The translations under genes were made by a program, and so were the position numbers. A DNA stretch of 15,693 bases from positions 2,144 through 17,836 of the forward strand of contig PMTB01000175.1 of assembly GCA_003167475.1 (NCBI GenBank). Direction: 5' to 3'. Numbering within the stretch: the first letter of the stretch is position 1; every line of letters starts with the position of its first letter. Source of the DNA: a candidate division FCPU426 bacterium. GTDB lineage: Bacteria; Oederibacteriota; PGYV01; Palsa-1178. The notes under the pieces were generated by a model, which made no database searches, was not told the DNA's origin, and was given only the letters and a program-made list of their open reading frames with translations. Shown in pieces: positions 1-6,962 of this stretch.

Positions 1-17
1 TTTGGCTTAATAACTTT
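1..17 (-). repeat. Partial copy of the AAAGTTATTAAGCCAAA dispersed repeat
   Basis: Read on the minus strand these bases are AAAGTTATTAAGCCAAA. This is identical over 17 bases to the outer end of the left arm of the large inverted repeat (6808-6824), and differs by one base from the outer end of its right arm (6936-6952). The match begins 3 bases past the stop codon of the RNB-family gene and runs off the window, so only the edge of the element is visible. Its place just beyond a gene end matches that of the full copy beyond the HD-GYP gene. Confidence 0.7.
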
Positions 18-20
18 GCC

Positions 21-1496
21 TTATTGTATTTTCAACTTAAAATCGATGAATCCGCGCTCCACATTTGTGCTTACGAGTATCACCATGACCTTATGCCCCA
101 CCTCAAGCCCCATCAGCCCCGGGCCAAGCCTGCCTTCGACCGGCGGATCGAATATCCTTACGTATGTTCCTTTGTCCGACGCCCCTGTCACCAGCGCGTC
201 AAATTCACGGCCTATCATGCCGGAAAGCAGAAGTGCGGCCGCGGATTTATCCAGGCTGCGCTCCACTTTTTTAGCGTCATTTTCTTTTTCAGTGCAGTGC
301 TTCGCCAGATCCTCAAGTTCCTGCGCGGAATAAGGGACCGGCATACCGCTGATCGCCGCTTTTAGCAGGCGCTGGGTAATCAGGTCCGGATACCTGCGGT
401 TCGGGGCCGTGGAATGCGAATAGTCCCTTACAGCCAGGCCAAAGTGGCCCTCAGTGCTGCCACCGGGTATTTCAAGGCAGTATTCCCCCGGGCCCAGAAG
501 CTTTATCACGCTTAAGGAAAGGTCCGGAAAACTTTCAGGGAACATTTTTTTCTGGTTCATAAGGAAATCCTCGAGCGGTTTGGCGTCCGGTATTGCCGGG
601 AGTTTGAAATTTTTTTCCGCCGCGAGCGCCACAAGGCGGTCCCACTTTTTCGGCGTGCGCACGACGCGCCTTATGGACGGGGACTTTTTTGCCTCAAGGA
701 ACCTGGCTGCTATCCCGTTTGAAGCTATCATAAAATCCTCAATAATATCGCTGGCCCTGTTCGGGGTCTCAAGCTCAAGCCCTGTGATCTTTTCATCCCT
801 GAACAAGGGCCTTGTTTGCAAAGTCACCAGGTGAAGGGCGCCATGCGCGTGCCTTAAACCTTTGAGCCTTTGGGCCGCGTCATCCTGCAGTTTTATATTC
901 TCATCGAGCCCCGTAACCCGCCTGATCCCATCGGGCATCGGGCCGGTTCCTTCCAGCCAGGCCGCTGTGCTGTTATAGGCCAGTTTTGCCTTATTGCGCA
1001 CCTTCGCCTGGTAAACATCCGATCCTGTGAGGGTGCCGTCCGGAGATATTCCCATTTCCACAATTATCGCGGGCCTGTCATTGTTGTAATTAAGCGACGT
1101 CAGGTCCGTGGAGAGCCTTTCCGGCAGCATGGGAAAGATCACTGCCGGGGTATACACGGAAAGCGTGTTCTTCGAGGCAAAAAGGTCTATTGCCGAAGCC
1201 TTACCGGCCGTGTGATCCACATCAGCAATCGCGACGTATACTTTTATCACGCCATCGCCGGTATTTTCAGCGGCTGTGAGCTGGTCAAGATCGAGTGAAG
1301 CGTCATTGTCTATGGAGCACCATAGCAGCCCCGTCAGGTCCTTAATGCCCGGGATTACCCCGTCCTCAGGCCGGATCTTACTCAGTTCATCCATGACCTG
1401 TTGCGTAAAATCCGTCAAAAGCCCGTGTTCCTTCATGGCGTTAAAAGCAATTTTGCGCAGTATATCCCTGTTATTTCCTTCAGATTCCGTTTCCAT
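21..1496 (-). CDS. RNB-domain (RNase II/R superfamily) exoribonuclease, DLDQ variant
   Basis: This 491-residue protein is a predicted 3'-to-5' exoribonuclease of the RNB family, acting on RNA in the cytoplasm. The metal-binding segment SIDNDASLDLDQ lies at residues 61-72. It keeps D63, D69 and D71, the equivalents of E. coli RNase II D201, D207 and D209, but has Q72 where RNase II has D210. The second signature, at residues 351-371 (HFGLA...HSTAPNRRYPDL), matches the usual HFGLA-YTHFTSPIRRYPDL region including its conserved arginines. Residues 249-260 match the family's (L/I)(V/I)E(D/E)-M---N helix. Residues about 428-491 look like a C-terminal S1/OB-type RNA-binding domain. The N-terminal cold-shock domains of RNase II and R are missing, so it is shorter than both. 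I recall RNB proteins with DLDQ in other bacteria, so this is probably a subfamily rather than a decayed copy. The gene starts 27 bases after the barrel gene with a weak AAGGG ribosome site. Confidence 0.88.
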   Translation of the reverse strand: METESEGNNRDILRKIAFNAMKEHGLLTDFTQQVMDELSKIRPEDGVIPGIKDLTGLLWCSIDNDASLDLDQLTAAENTGDGVIKVYVAIADVDHTAGKASAIDLFASKNTLSVYTPAVIFPMLPERLSTDLTSLNYNNDRPAIIVEMGISPDGTLTGSDVYQAKVRNKAKLAYNSTAAWLEGTGPMPDGIRRVTGLDENIKLQDDAAQRLKGLRHAHGALHLVTLQTRPLFRDEKITGLELETPNRASDIIEDFMIASNGIAARFLEAKKSPSIRRVVRTPKKWDRLVALAAEKNFKLPAIPDAKPLEDFLMNQKKMFPESFPDLSLSVIKLLGPGEYCLEIPGGSTEGHFGLAVRDYSHSTAPNRRYPDLITQRLLKAAISGMPVPYSAQELEDLAKHCTEKENDAKKVERSLDKSAAALLLSGMIGREFDALVTGASDKGTYVRIFDPPVEGRLGPGLMGLEVGHKVMVILVSTNVERGFIDFKLKIQ

Positions 1497-1523
1497 TTTG
1501 GACCGCCCTTATACAGGATTTAA

Positions 1524-2747
1524 TTACAGAAGTTCATAAACAAAATACACAACCGGCTTTCTGCCGCCCGGCACGGCCTGGCCCAGGGCAAATGTCACCT
1601 TTACAGGCGTCCTTTTCCTGAACATGAACTGAAAACTTACCCCCGCGCCCACGCCGTACAGGTAGGAATTGAAATGCTGTATTATGTGCACGTCCCCAAT
1701 CCTGCCGCAATCGACTATGGCAAAAGCTTTCAGGTTATCCAGCTTTACCCACCACACTTCCCAGCCAATCTTGTCCGCAACCATCGCGTCGAACCTCAAC
1801 CGGCCGAATATCTGGTAATAACCCTGGAATTCATTCAGCCCGTATCCTATAAGTTTGTCAAACCCGCCCATATTGTACAATGTCCACAACGGAGCGTCCT
1901 GTGCCTCAAGCATGTGGCCGGTCTCCGCGGCATAATAAAGATTATTACCGTTGTCAAACCTTATATTCCCTGAAATGGAGGAATTAAGGAACAGAAAATT
2001 ATACCTGGAGTCTTTATAGGGGATTGCCTTGTCAAAATTAATACTAAGGTGCACCATATCAAATTCATTGCCGCCCTGTTTCCCGGCGAGCCTGTAATCC
2101 ATCCAGGTGTTGAACCTCGATTCAACCCCCTGCTCCACATCAAAGGTGTTGTTCAGGTGAGCCAGATAAGCGCTCTCGTTTTTGAATTCCTCGCCGAACT
2201 TCAGCGAAGATAACAGGAGCGGCGTGCCGATACTCAATCCAAGGCCCTTTGTCCTTTGTATATATTTTGTATTATTGTATATCTGCTCAAACTCCAGATC
2301 GTCGTAAAGCCTGACATAAACCGGGAATATGGTCTCAAGGCCGTATTTCAGGTCGTATTTTATCCTGTTATATATGTAGTTATATTCCGTCGAACCCTCC
2401 AGTATCGTGTCGCCGATCTTTTGCTTTAAACCTATATTTACGCTAGCGTCCGGGAGCACCACCTTAAAAGACGGCGTTATGTTCAGGTGCAGTTCGTTCA
2501 CCTTCAGGTTAATCATGTCCTCAAAATATTCCGTTGTTTGGGTTACATTCAACGGGGACGCTTCAATGGTCACGCATACGGCCTCGGACTGTATTGTAAC
2601 GCAGACGGCATAGGCCTGCGCGTTATAGGTGACATTCACCGGCTTAACCGACAATTTTTCCGGGTACAGGGCCCTTATTTCCTCCGCAAAGGCGGCGGAT
2701 GAAAGGAACATGCAAAAAAGTATTATCAGCCCCTTTGTTTTCGCCAT
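1524..2747 (-). CDS. Predicted Omp85-like outer-membrane beta-barrel protein
   Basis: This 407-residue precursor has a clear Sec signal peptide (residues 1-21, cut after AFA). From about residue 85 the rest is rich in alternating polar and aromatic beta-strands with no hydrophobic helix, as expected for an outer-membrane barrel. GGFDKLIGY at 294-302 followed by NEFQGY resembles the conserved G-(L/V)RGY loop of Omp85/surface-antigen barrels. Residues 363-390 (YLYGVGAGVSFQF, then PVKVTFALG) resemble the last strands of that superfamily. No POTRA domain of normal size fits in the roughly 60 residues before the barrel. A short imperfect tandem repeat (AVCVTI at 47-52 and 56-61) lies near the N-terminus. 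The last residues are YELL rather than the common terminal Phe. The start overlaps the end of rarA by 22 bases and is backed by a strong ribosome site inside rarA. Assignment to Omp85 is inference; a generic barrel is the safe call. Confidence 0.7.
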   Translation of the reverse strand: MAKTKGLIILFCMFLSSAAFAEEIRALYPEKLSVKPVNVTYNAQAYAVCVTIQSEAVCVTIEASPLNVTQTTEYFEDMINLKVNELHLNITPSFKVVLPDASVNIGLKQKIGDTILEGSTEYNYIYNRIKYDLKYGLETIFPVYVRLYDDLEFEQIYNNTKYIQRTKGLGLSIGTPLLLSSLKFGEEFKNESAYLAHLNNTFDVEQGVESRFNTWMDYRLAGKQGGNEFDMVHLSINFDKAIPYKDSRYNFLFLNSSISGNIRFDNGNNLYYAAETGHMLEAQDAPLWTLYNMGGFDKLIGYGLNEFQGYYQIFGRLRFDAMVADKIGWEVWWVKLDNLKAFAIVDCGRIGDVHIIQHFNSYLYGVGAGVSFQFMFRKRTPVKVTFALGQAVPGGRKPVVYFVYELL

Positions 2748-4042
2748 TGTTCGAGCCTCTCCTTGATGGATTTTTCATTGCCGTTTTCCGTCGGAAAATA
2801 ATATTTGTTGTCCTTTATCCTGTCGGGCAGATGCTGCTGGTCCACAAAATTGCCCTCAAAATCGTGGGCGTATTTATACCCTTTTCCGTACCCAAGGTCC
2901 TTCATCAGTTTTGTCGGCGCGTTCCTTATGTTCAACGGAACGGGGTCGTCTTTTGTGTTCCTGACGTCCTCCTGGGCCGCAGAAAAGGCCGCGTATGCCG
3001 CGTTACTTTTTGGGGCGCTGGCTATATATAGAATGGCCTGGCCTATGGCCAGTTCGCCTTCCGGCGAGCCTAAAAAGTGGTATGTATCCTTTGCCGCGTT
3101 CGCCATAAGCAGGGCCATGGGGTCCGCGTTACCGACATCCTCGCTGGCAAATCTGATGACGCGGCGTATCACATATAAAGGGTCCTCTCCGGCTTCAAGC
3201 ATCCTTAAAGCCCAGTAAAGAGCCGCGTCCGGATCCGAGTCCCGCATGCTCTTATGCAGGGCCGATATGATATTGTAATGTTCCTCTCCGGCCTTATCAT
3301 ATAGAAAAGTTTTTTTATCCGCCGCCTGCTTCACGTCCTCCGCGGTTATAGAGTAATCTTCCCCGGTTTTGAGCGAGTCTATCACCTCAAGTATGTTCAA
3401 AACCGTCCTCGCGTCCCCGTTGGATACCGTTTCGATAAGTTTGACCGCGTCTTCAGCTATATTTATCTTCCTTTTCCCGAGCCCGCGCTCCTTATCGGTT
3501 ATGGCCCGGTTGATGATCATCCTGATGTCTTCCTCTTCGAGCGCCTTCAGCGTTATCACCCTTGTCCTTGACAAAAGCGCGGAATTCACCTCAAAAGACG
3601 GATTTTCCGTGGTCGCCCCTATTAGGATTATCGTGCCGTTCTCAACATGGGGCAGGAAAGCGTCCTGCTGTGATTTGTTGAACCTGTGTATTTCGTCGAT
3701 AAAAAGGATGGTTTTCCTTCCCATACGGAGGCTGTGCTTGGCCTGCTCAACAACGGCTTTGACCTCTTTTATGCCGCTGGAAACGGCGGACAGCGATATA
3801 AATTCAGCGTTAATAAGCTTTGCGATTATCATGGCAAGTGTGGTTTTCCCCGTACCCGGCGGCCCCCAGAAAATAATCGATGGCAGTTTGCCGCCGGAGA
3901 GCATGCCTTTTAAAAAGCCCTTGTCGCCCACTGCGTGGCGTTGTCCGGCAAATTCTTCCAATGACTGCGGCCGCATACGGAAAGCCAGGGGCTGCTTTGA
4001 AATATCTGTCTTTTCATCTTCATTGCTGCTGAATAGGTCCAT
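2726..4042 (-). CDS. rarA: RarA/MgsA-type replication-associated recombination AAA+ ATPase
   Basis: This 438-residue cytoplasmic clamp-loader-like AAA+ ATPase (RarA, also called MgsA; WRNIP1 in eukaryotes) acts at stalled or gapped replication forks. The N-terminus has the family motif LAFRMRPQSLEEFAGQRH at about 19-36. Walker A GPPGTGKTT is at 60-68, Walker B ILFIDEIHRF at 112-121, and the sensor-1/arginine-finger region GATTENPSFEVNSALLSR at 142-159. The C-terminal half carries the RarA-specific oligomerisation part, including ALHKSMRDSDPDAALYW, a GEDPLYVIRRVIRFASEDVG stretch and a PTKLMKDLGYGKGYKYAHD segment. Length is normal for the family. The start has an AGGAG site 4 bases upstream. 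It lies 38 bases after the DUF1015 gene, with a possible weak hairpin between, and its last 22 bases overlap the barrel gene. Identification is secure. Confidence 0.96.
   Translation of the reverse strand: MDLFSSNEDEKTDISKQPLAFRMRPQSLEEFAGQRHAVGDKGFLKGMLSGGKLPSIIFWGPPGTGKTTLAMIIAKLINAEFISLSAVSSGIKEVKAVVEQAKHSLRMGRKTILFIDEIHRFNKSQQDAFLPHVENGTIILIGATTENPSFEVNSALLSRTRVITLKALEEEDIRMIINRAITDKERGLGKRKINIAEDAVKLIETVSNGDARTVLNILEVIDSLKTGEDYSITAEDVKQAADKKTFLYDKAGEEHYNIISALHKSMRDSDPDAALYWALRMLEAGEDPLYVIRRVIRFASEDVGNADPMALLMANAAKDTYHFLGSPEGELAIGQAILYIASAPKSNAAYAAFSAAQEDVRNTKDDPVPLNIRNAPTKLMKDLGYGKGYKYAHDFEGNFVDQQHLPDRIKDNKYYFPTENGNEKSIKERLEQWRKQRG
2756..2764 (-). promoter_or_regulatory. Ribosome binding site for the barrel gene, inside rarA
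   Basis: On the minus strand this is AAGGAGAGG, placed 8 bases before the ATG at 2747. It lies within the last codons of rarA (coding for the end of IKERLEQWRKQRG). It fixes the start of the barrel gene at the first residue of a good signal peptide and supports translational coupling of the two overlapping genes. Confidence 0.75.
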
Positions 4043-4052
4043 GACGCTCCTG

Positions 4053-4080
4053 AAAAAAATTTTATCCCGGATTCCAGGAT
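4053..4080 (-). terminator. Weak hairpin with T-run after the DUF1015 gene
   Basis: On the minus strand the stop codon of the DUF1015 gene is followed at once by ATCCTGG-AAT-CCGGGAT, a 7-bp stem with one G-T pair and a 3-base loop (4064-4080). AAAA and then seven T residues follow (4053-4059). This resembles a Rho-independent terminator, but the stem is short and four A residues separate it from the T-run. It may cause only partial termination before rarA, or have no effect. Confidence 0.4.
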
Positions 4081-5364
4081 CTAATTCATCTTGTTGATGA
4101 GAATTCCTGTTATTATTTTCGGCATGAAATACGTTGATTTCTGCGGCATAACCTCGTTTTTTTGGGATATCACTTTTACGTCCTCCGTGGTCGCCGGCTG
4201 GACAAGGAACGCCGCCTTATAGCCCTCCTGTACGGCGTACTTTACAGCCTCGTCAATATCCTGGGTATATGTGATACTGCCGAAAATTTCCTTCTCGGGA
4301 ACACCCAGTATTTTTTCAAATATGAGCGTATGCAGTATGGCAGGGCTTAAAAGGTAATATTCCATGATATGCCCCGCTTTCGCCACGAGTTTTTTATACG
4401 GAGCCTGCTTCAATTCAAGGAGGTATGGTTTTTTATCCTTGATGATCCCCAGGTACTTTTTCACGGTTTTTTTAGCCATAGCAGCCTTAAGCGCAGCCGG
4501 ACTTTTCATTTTTTTCACGGAAAAATACATCTTCATCAGGGCGCATTCGGGGTCAAACTCCTTGAACACCTTAAACACCCTGTGTGTGGGCAGTATGGAG
4601 ATATTTGAGTGTTCGACGCTGATAAGGCACATCATGATCCTGTCAAAAGGGGTTTCTTTGACACCGGTTTTTTCCCTCATCTCGTCCCTGAAAAACATTG
4701 CCGTCTCGTACCTGTGGTGCCCATCGGCGATATAGAGCTGTTTCTTTTTAAAGATCGATATGAGGGTTTTTATCTCTTTGCCGCCGCTTAACTTCCACAG
4801 CCTGGCATTGAGGCCGTTTAAATCCCTGAAACTCATGAAAGGTTTTTCTTTCTTAATGAAAGCGGCCAGGAATTTATGGGCCCGTTTTTCCGGGTCCGGG
4901 TACATTGCCAGTATCGGGCTCGTGTTGGAATACGTGCTCCTCATAAGTTCAAGCCTGTCCGCCTTTGGCCCGTCATGGGTGCGCTCGTGCGGCAATATGA
5001 CGCGGTTGCCGTATTCCTCGATCTTTACAGCCGCGAAAAAACCGGTCATTTCCTTCTTTTTGCCGTCAGGCATGCGGTATTCCTGCGTGTAGGCGTAAAA
5101 GGAATCCCTGTCATCGCGGTCGAGCACATTGTCTATTATCCACTCGCCCATAAAGTCCGCGGCGCGCGTATATTTGTTGGCTTGCTTTGTGTCTCCGGGT
5201 TCTTCCATACCTTTATCTATCCTGATTATATTAAAGGGGCTGTTCTTATAATAACCCTCAACATCCTTGTCCTTGATAATATCATAAGGCGGCATTACGA
5301 CTTTCTTCAGATCGACTTTTTCGTTGTTGTAGTAAAGACCTTTAAAAGGTTTGATATCCGCCAT
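4081..5364 (-). CDS. DUF1015 family protein
   Basis: This 427-residue soluble protein of the DUF1015 family has no established function that I know of. It shows the family's landmarks in order. The N-terminal IKPFKGLYY (4-12) and VVMPPYDII (22-30) are present. A PHERTHDGPKADRLELM stretch (125-141) is followed by NTSPILAMY (147-155). The histidine-rich signature IADGHHRYETA (212-222) and a C-terminal SITYTQDIDEA-like segment complete the set. The conserved D, H, H, R and E of ADGHHRYE look like a catalytic or metal/phosphate site, but this is inference. There is no signal peptide or membrane segment. The start is supported by AGGAGA 7 bases upstream. It lies 39 bases downstream of a small secreted-protein gene and 38 bases upstream of rarA, so it is probably part of the hisG transcript. 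Length is typical for the family. Confidence 0.9.
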   Translation of the reverse strand: MADIKPFKGLYYNNEKVDLKKVVMPPYDIIKDKDVEGYYKNSPFNIIRIDKGMEEPGDTKQANKYTRAADFMGEWIIDNVLDRDDRDSFYAYTQEYRMPDGKKKEMTGFFAAVKIEEYGNRVILPHERTHDGPKADRLELMRSTYSNTSPILAMYPDPEKRAHKFLAAFIKKEKPFMSFRDLNGLNARLWKLSGGKEIKTLISIFKKKQLYIADGHHRYETAMFFRDEMREKTGVKETPFDRIMMCLISVEHSNISILPTHRVFKVFKEFDPECALMKMYFSVKKMKSPAALKAAMAKKTVKKYLGIIKDKKPYLLELKQAPYKKLVAKAGHIMEYYLLSPAILHTLIFEKILGVPEKEIFGSITYTQDIDEAVKYAVQEGYKAAFLVQPATTEDVKVISQKNEVMPQKSTYFMPKIITGILINKMN

Positions 5365-5403
5365 CGTGTTTTCTCCTATATAATAGTCTCTTGTATATTG
5401 GTC

Positions 5404-5850
5404 TTAAGGGAGAGCTTTGTCTTTTTTTTCAACCGCGTCCCCCTTTTTATTTTTGGTGTAATCATAAAAAGTGAATATATTCACGCAGACATTTACCGCC
5501 ATAAAAGCCCCTATGCACGTGAAATAAGCCCCCTGATTTTCCGACAGGGACCCGACATTCGGCGACCAGGTTTTATCCTTGATCGCTTTGGCCACCCATA
5601 ATCCGGCAAAGGTATAAATAAAGCCGAAAGGTATGCTTTCAACGGCCGTGACCTTTATGTCCTCAACAAGGTCATGTCCCGTGTAGGCCATGGGTTTGAA
5701 TACGGGCTTTGATGTGTAATCCGCCGATTTTGTCAGCGAATTATAAAATGCGGTGTCGTCCTGCATGGTCCACATGTCCTGGCTTTCTTCGGCCATGACG
5801 GAACCGCAGGCAAAAACAACCAGAACAATTGCCGCGATGTGTTTTTTCAC
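5404..5850 (-). CDS. Small exported/membrane protein of unknown function
   Basis: This 148-residue protein is not recognised. It has a Sec signal-like N-terminus (residues 1-20, possible cut VMA/EE). An alternative is lipidation at C15 in VFAC, but Phe at that lipobox position is unusual. Two further hydrophobic stretches, at about 68-90 (IPFGFIYTFAGLWVAKAI) and 108-129 (AYFTCIGAFMAVNVCVNIF), suggest two transmembrane helices. The C-terminal tail is lysine-rich (KNKKGDAVEKKDKALP). The start codon is GTG, shown by AAGGA 6 bases upstream and by the signal peptide beginning exactly there. It begins 12 bases after the hisG stop, so the two are very probably co-transcribed. Nothing in the sequence links it to histidine synthesis. 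Confidence 0.75.
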   Translation of the reverse strand: MKKHIAAIVLVVFACGSVMAEESQDMWTMQDDTAFYNSLTKSADYTSKPVFKPMAYTGHDLVEDIKVTAVESIPFGFIYTFAGLWVAKAIKDKTWSPNVGSLSENQGAYFTCIGAFMAVNVCVNIFTFYDYTKNKKGDAVEKKDKALP

Positions 5851-5862
5851 TTATTTTCCTTA

Positions 5863-6738
5863 TCAGTAAATTACCTTATTTAAAGGATACTCAATAATGT
5901 CAATTGCCCCGTTTTCCTTGAGCTTTGGCACCAGTTCGCGGACCTTTTTCTCATCGATCACGACTTCAATGGCCATCCAGGTTTTCCCTTCGCCCAGAAG
6001 GTAGGATACCGTGGGCTTTTTCAACGCGGGCAGTATCTTCAGGATGGATTTCAGGTCCTTTTTGTGGAGGTTGAGCTTAAGCCCGACCTTTTCTTCGGCG
6101 TTAAGGGCGCCTTTCAAAAGCAGCATGATATTGTCCAGCTTCTGCGCTTTCCATTTATCCTTAAGTGATTTCTCATTGGCAATCATGACGGTGGTGGACT
6201 CCAGCAGGGTCTCGACTATCCTGAGCTTGTTTGCGCGCAAAGAAGAACCTGTCTCTGTAAGTTCAACTATCGCGTCGGCCAGGTAAGGCGGTTTCGCTTC
6301 GGTGGCTCCCCACGAGAACCCGACATCAGCCGTGACCCCGTTTTTTTTCAGGTAATTTTTTGTAGTATTGACAAGTTCCGTGGATATTCTTTTTCCCTGC
6401 AGGTCTTTTACGGACTTTATTTTCGAGTCTTCGGGCACTGCCAGGACCCAGCGCACGGGGCGCAGGCCGACTTTGCCGTACACGAGCCTGTCAACGATCT
6501 TTACTTTTTCGCCGCTTTCGACCATCCAGTCGTAACCGGTCAATCCTGCGTCAAAAACACCCTCCGCCACATAGCGGGCCATTTCCTGGGCGCGCACGAG
6601 CGTGATCGCGATCTCCGGGTCGTCAACGCCCGGGTAATAACTGCGTGACGAGGAGTTTATATTGAATCCCGCCTTTTTGAAGATGTTAAAAGTAGATTCC
6701 TGGAGGCTGCCTTTTGGCAGCCCTAATTTTAATAACAT
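5863..6738 (-). CDS. hisG: ATP phosphoribosyltransferase, long form (HisG)
   Basis: HisG catalyses the first step of histidine synthesis, joining ATP and PRPP to give phosphoribosyl-ATP. The protein is 291 residues. The N-terminal LKLGLPKGSLQ (3-13) and FDAGLTGYDW (62-71) fit the periplasmic-binding-protein-like catalytic fold. DAIVELTETGSSLRANKLRI (155-174) is the PRPP-binding signature. Residues about 215-291 form the ACT-like regulatory domain of the long, histidine-inhibited form, so no HisZ partner is expected. The start has AGGAGG about 5 bases upstream, and a good promoter lies 28-56 bases before the ATG. No other his genes are in the window; the gene leads a mixed group with unrelated neighbours. 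Family assignment is secure. Confidence 0.96.
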   Translation of the reverse strand: MLLKLGLPKGSLQESTFNIFKKAGFNINSSSRSYYPGVDDPEIAITLVRAQEMARYVAEGVFDAGLTGYDWMVESGEKVKIVDRLVYGKVGLRPVRWVLAVPEDSKIKSVKDLQGKRISTELVNTTKNYLKKNGVTADVGFSWGATEAKPPYLADAIVELTETGSSLRANKLRIVETLLESTTVMIANEKSLKDKWKAQKLDNIMLLLKGALNAEEKVGLKLNLHKKDLKSILKILPALKKPTVSYLLGEGKTWMAIEVVIDEKKVRELVPKLKENGAIDIIEYPLNKVIY

Positions 6739-6765
6739 AAAGCCTCCTGTTTTGAAGTAATTTAA

Positions 6766-6794
6766 ATAATATCATAAATATAGGCTCTAGGCAA
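6766..6794 (-). promoter_or_regulatory. Predicted sigma70-type promoter for hisG
   Basis: On the minus strand TTGCCT (6789-6794) is followed by a 17-base spacer and TATTAT (6766-6771). The -10 box is preceded by TG plus one base, giving an extended -10. It matches the consensus at 4 of 6 (-35) and 5 of 6 (-10) positions. Transcription would begin about 20 bases before the hisG ATG, leaving room for the AGGAGG ribosome site but not for an attenuator. The promoter lies between the inverted-repeat element and hisG, so it marks the start of a new transcript. Confidence 0.6.
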
Positions 6795-6807
6795 CATCAT
6801 AAACTTC

Positions 6808-6952
6808 AAAGTTATTAAGCCAAAAGACAAAAGCCAAAAGTAAAGTTATTAAGTTTTTAAGGGCTGAAAAGTATGGCCTACCTTATCGGCCTTTCTTTGC
6901 CTGCAACTTAACAACTTTACTTTTGGCTTTTGTCTTTTGGCTTAAAAACTTT
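6808..6952. repeat. 145-base nested inverted-repeat element
   Basis: Two 46-base arms (6808-6853 and 6907-6952) are inverted copies with only two mismatches, around a 53-base centre. Each arm is itself built as a 12-base box, a 22-base A-rich core and the same 12-base box again. The box is AAAGTTATTAAG at 6808-6819 and 6842-6853, with variants AAAGTTGTTAAG and AAAGTTTTTAAG on the right arm. The core repeats GCCAAAAG. The element begins 10 bases after the stop codon of the HD-GYP gene and ends just before the hisG promoter. A 17-base piece of it recurs at the left window edge. It could be a MITE, a REP-like element or a structured 3' end of the HD-GYP transcript. No coding capacity or target-site duplication is evident. 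Confidence 0.85.
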
Positions 6953-6962
6953 ACGCTGTATA

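Noticed and set aside
1521..1523. Possible frameshift or split between the barrel gene and the RNB gene
   Set aside because: Both proteins are complete with distinct families, a proper signal peptide or start, and a normal 27-base spacer.
6808..6952. Reading the nested repeat as a CRISPR array or an integron attC site
   Set aside because: There are only two inverted arms rather than several evenly spaced direct repeats with unique spacers. A sequence of the RYYYAAC kind occurs once by chance (6906-6912), but no paired attC core was seen, and no Cas or integrase gene is present.
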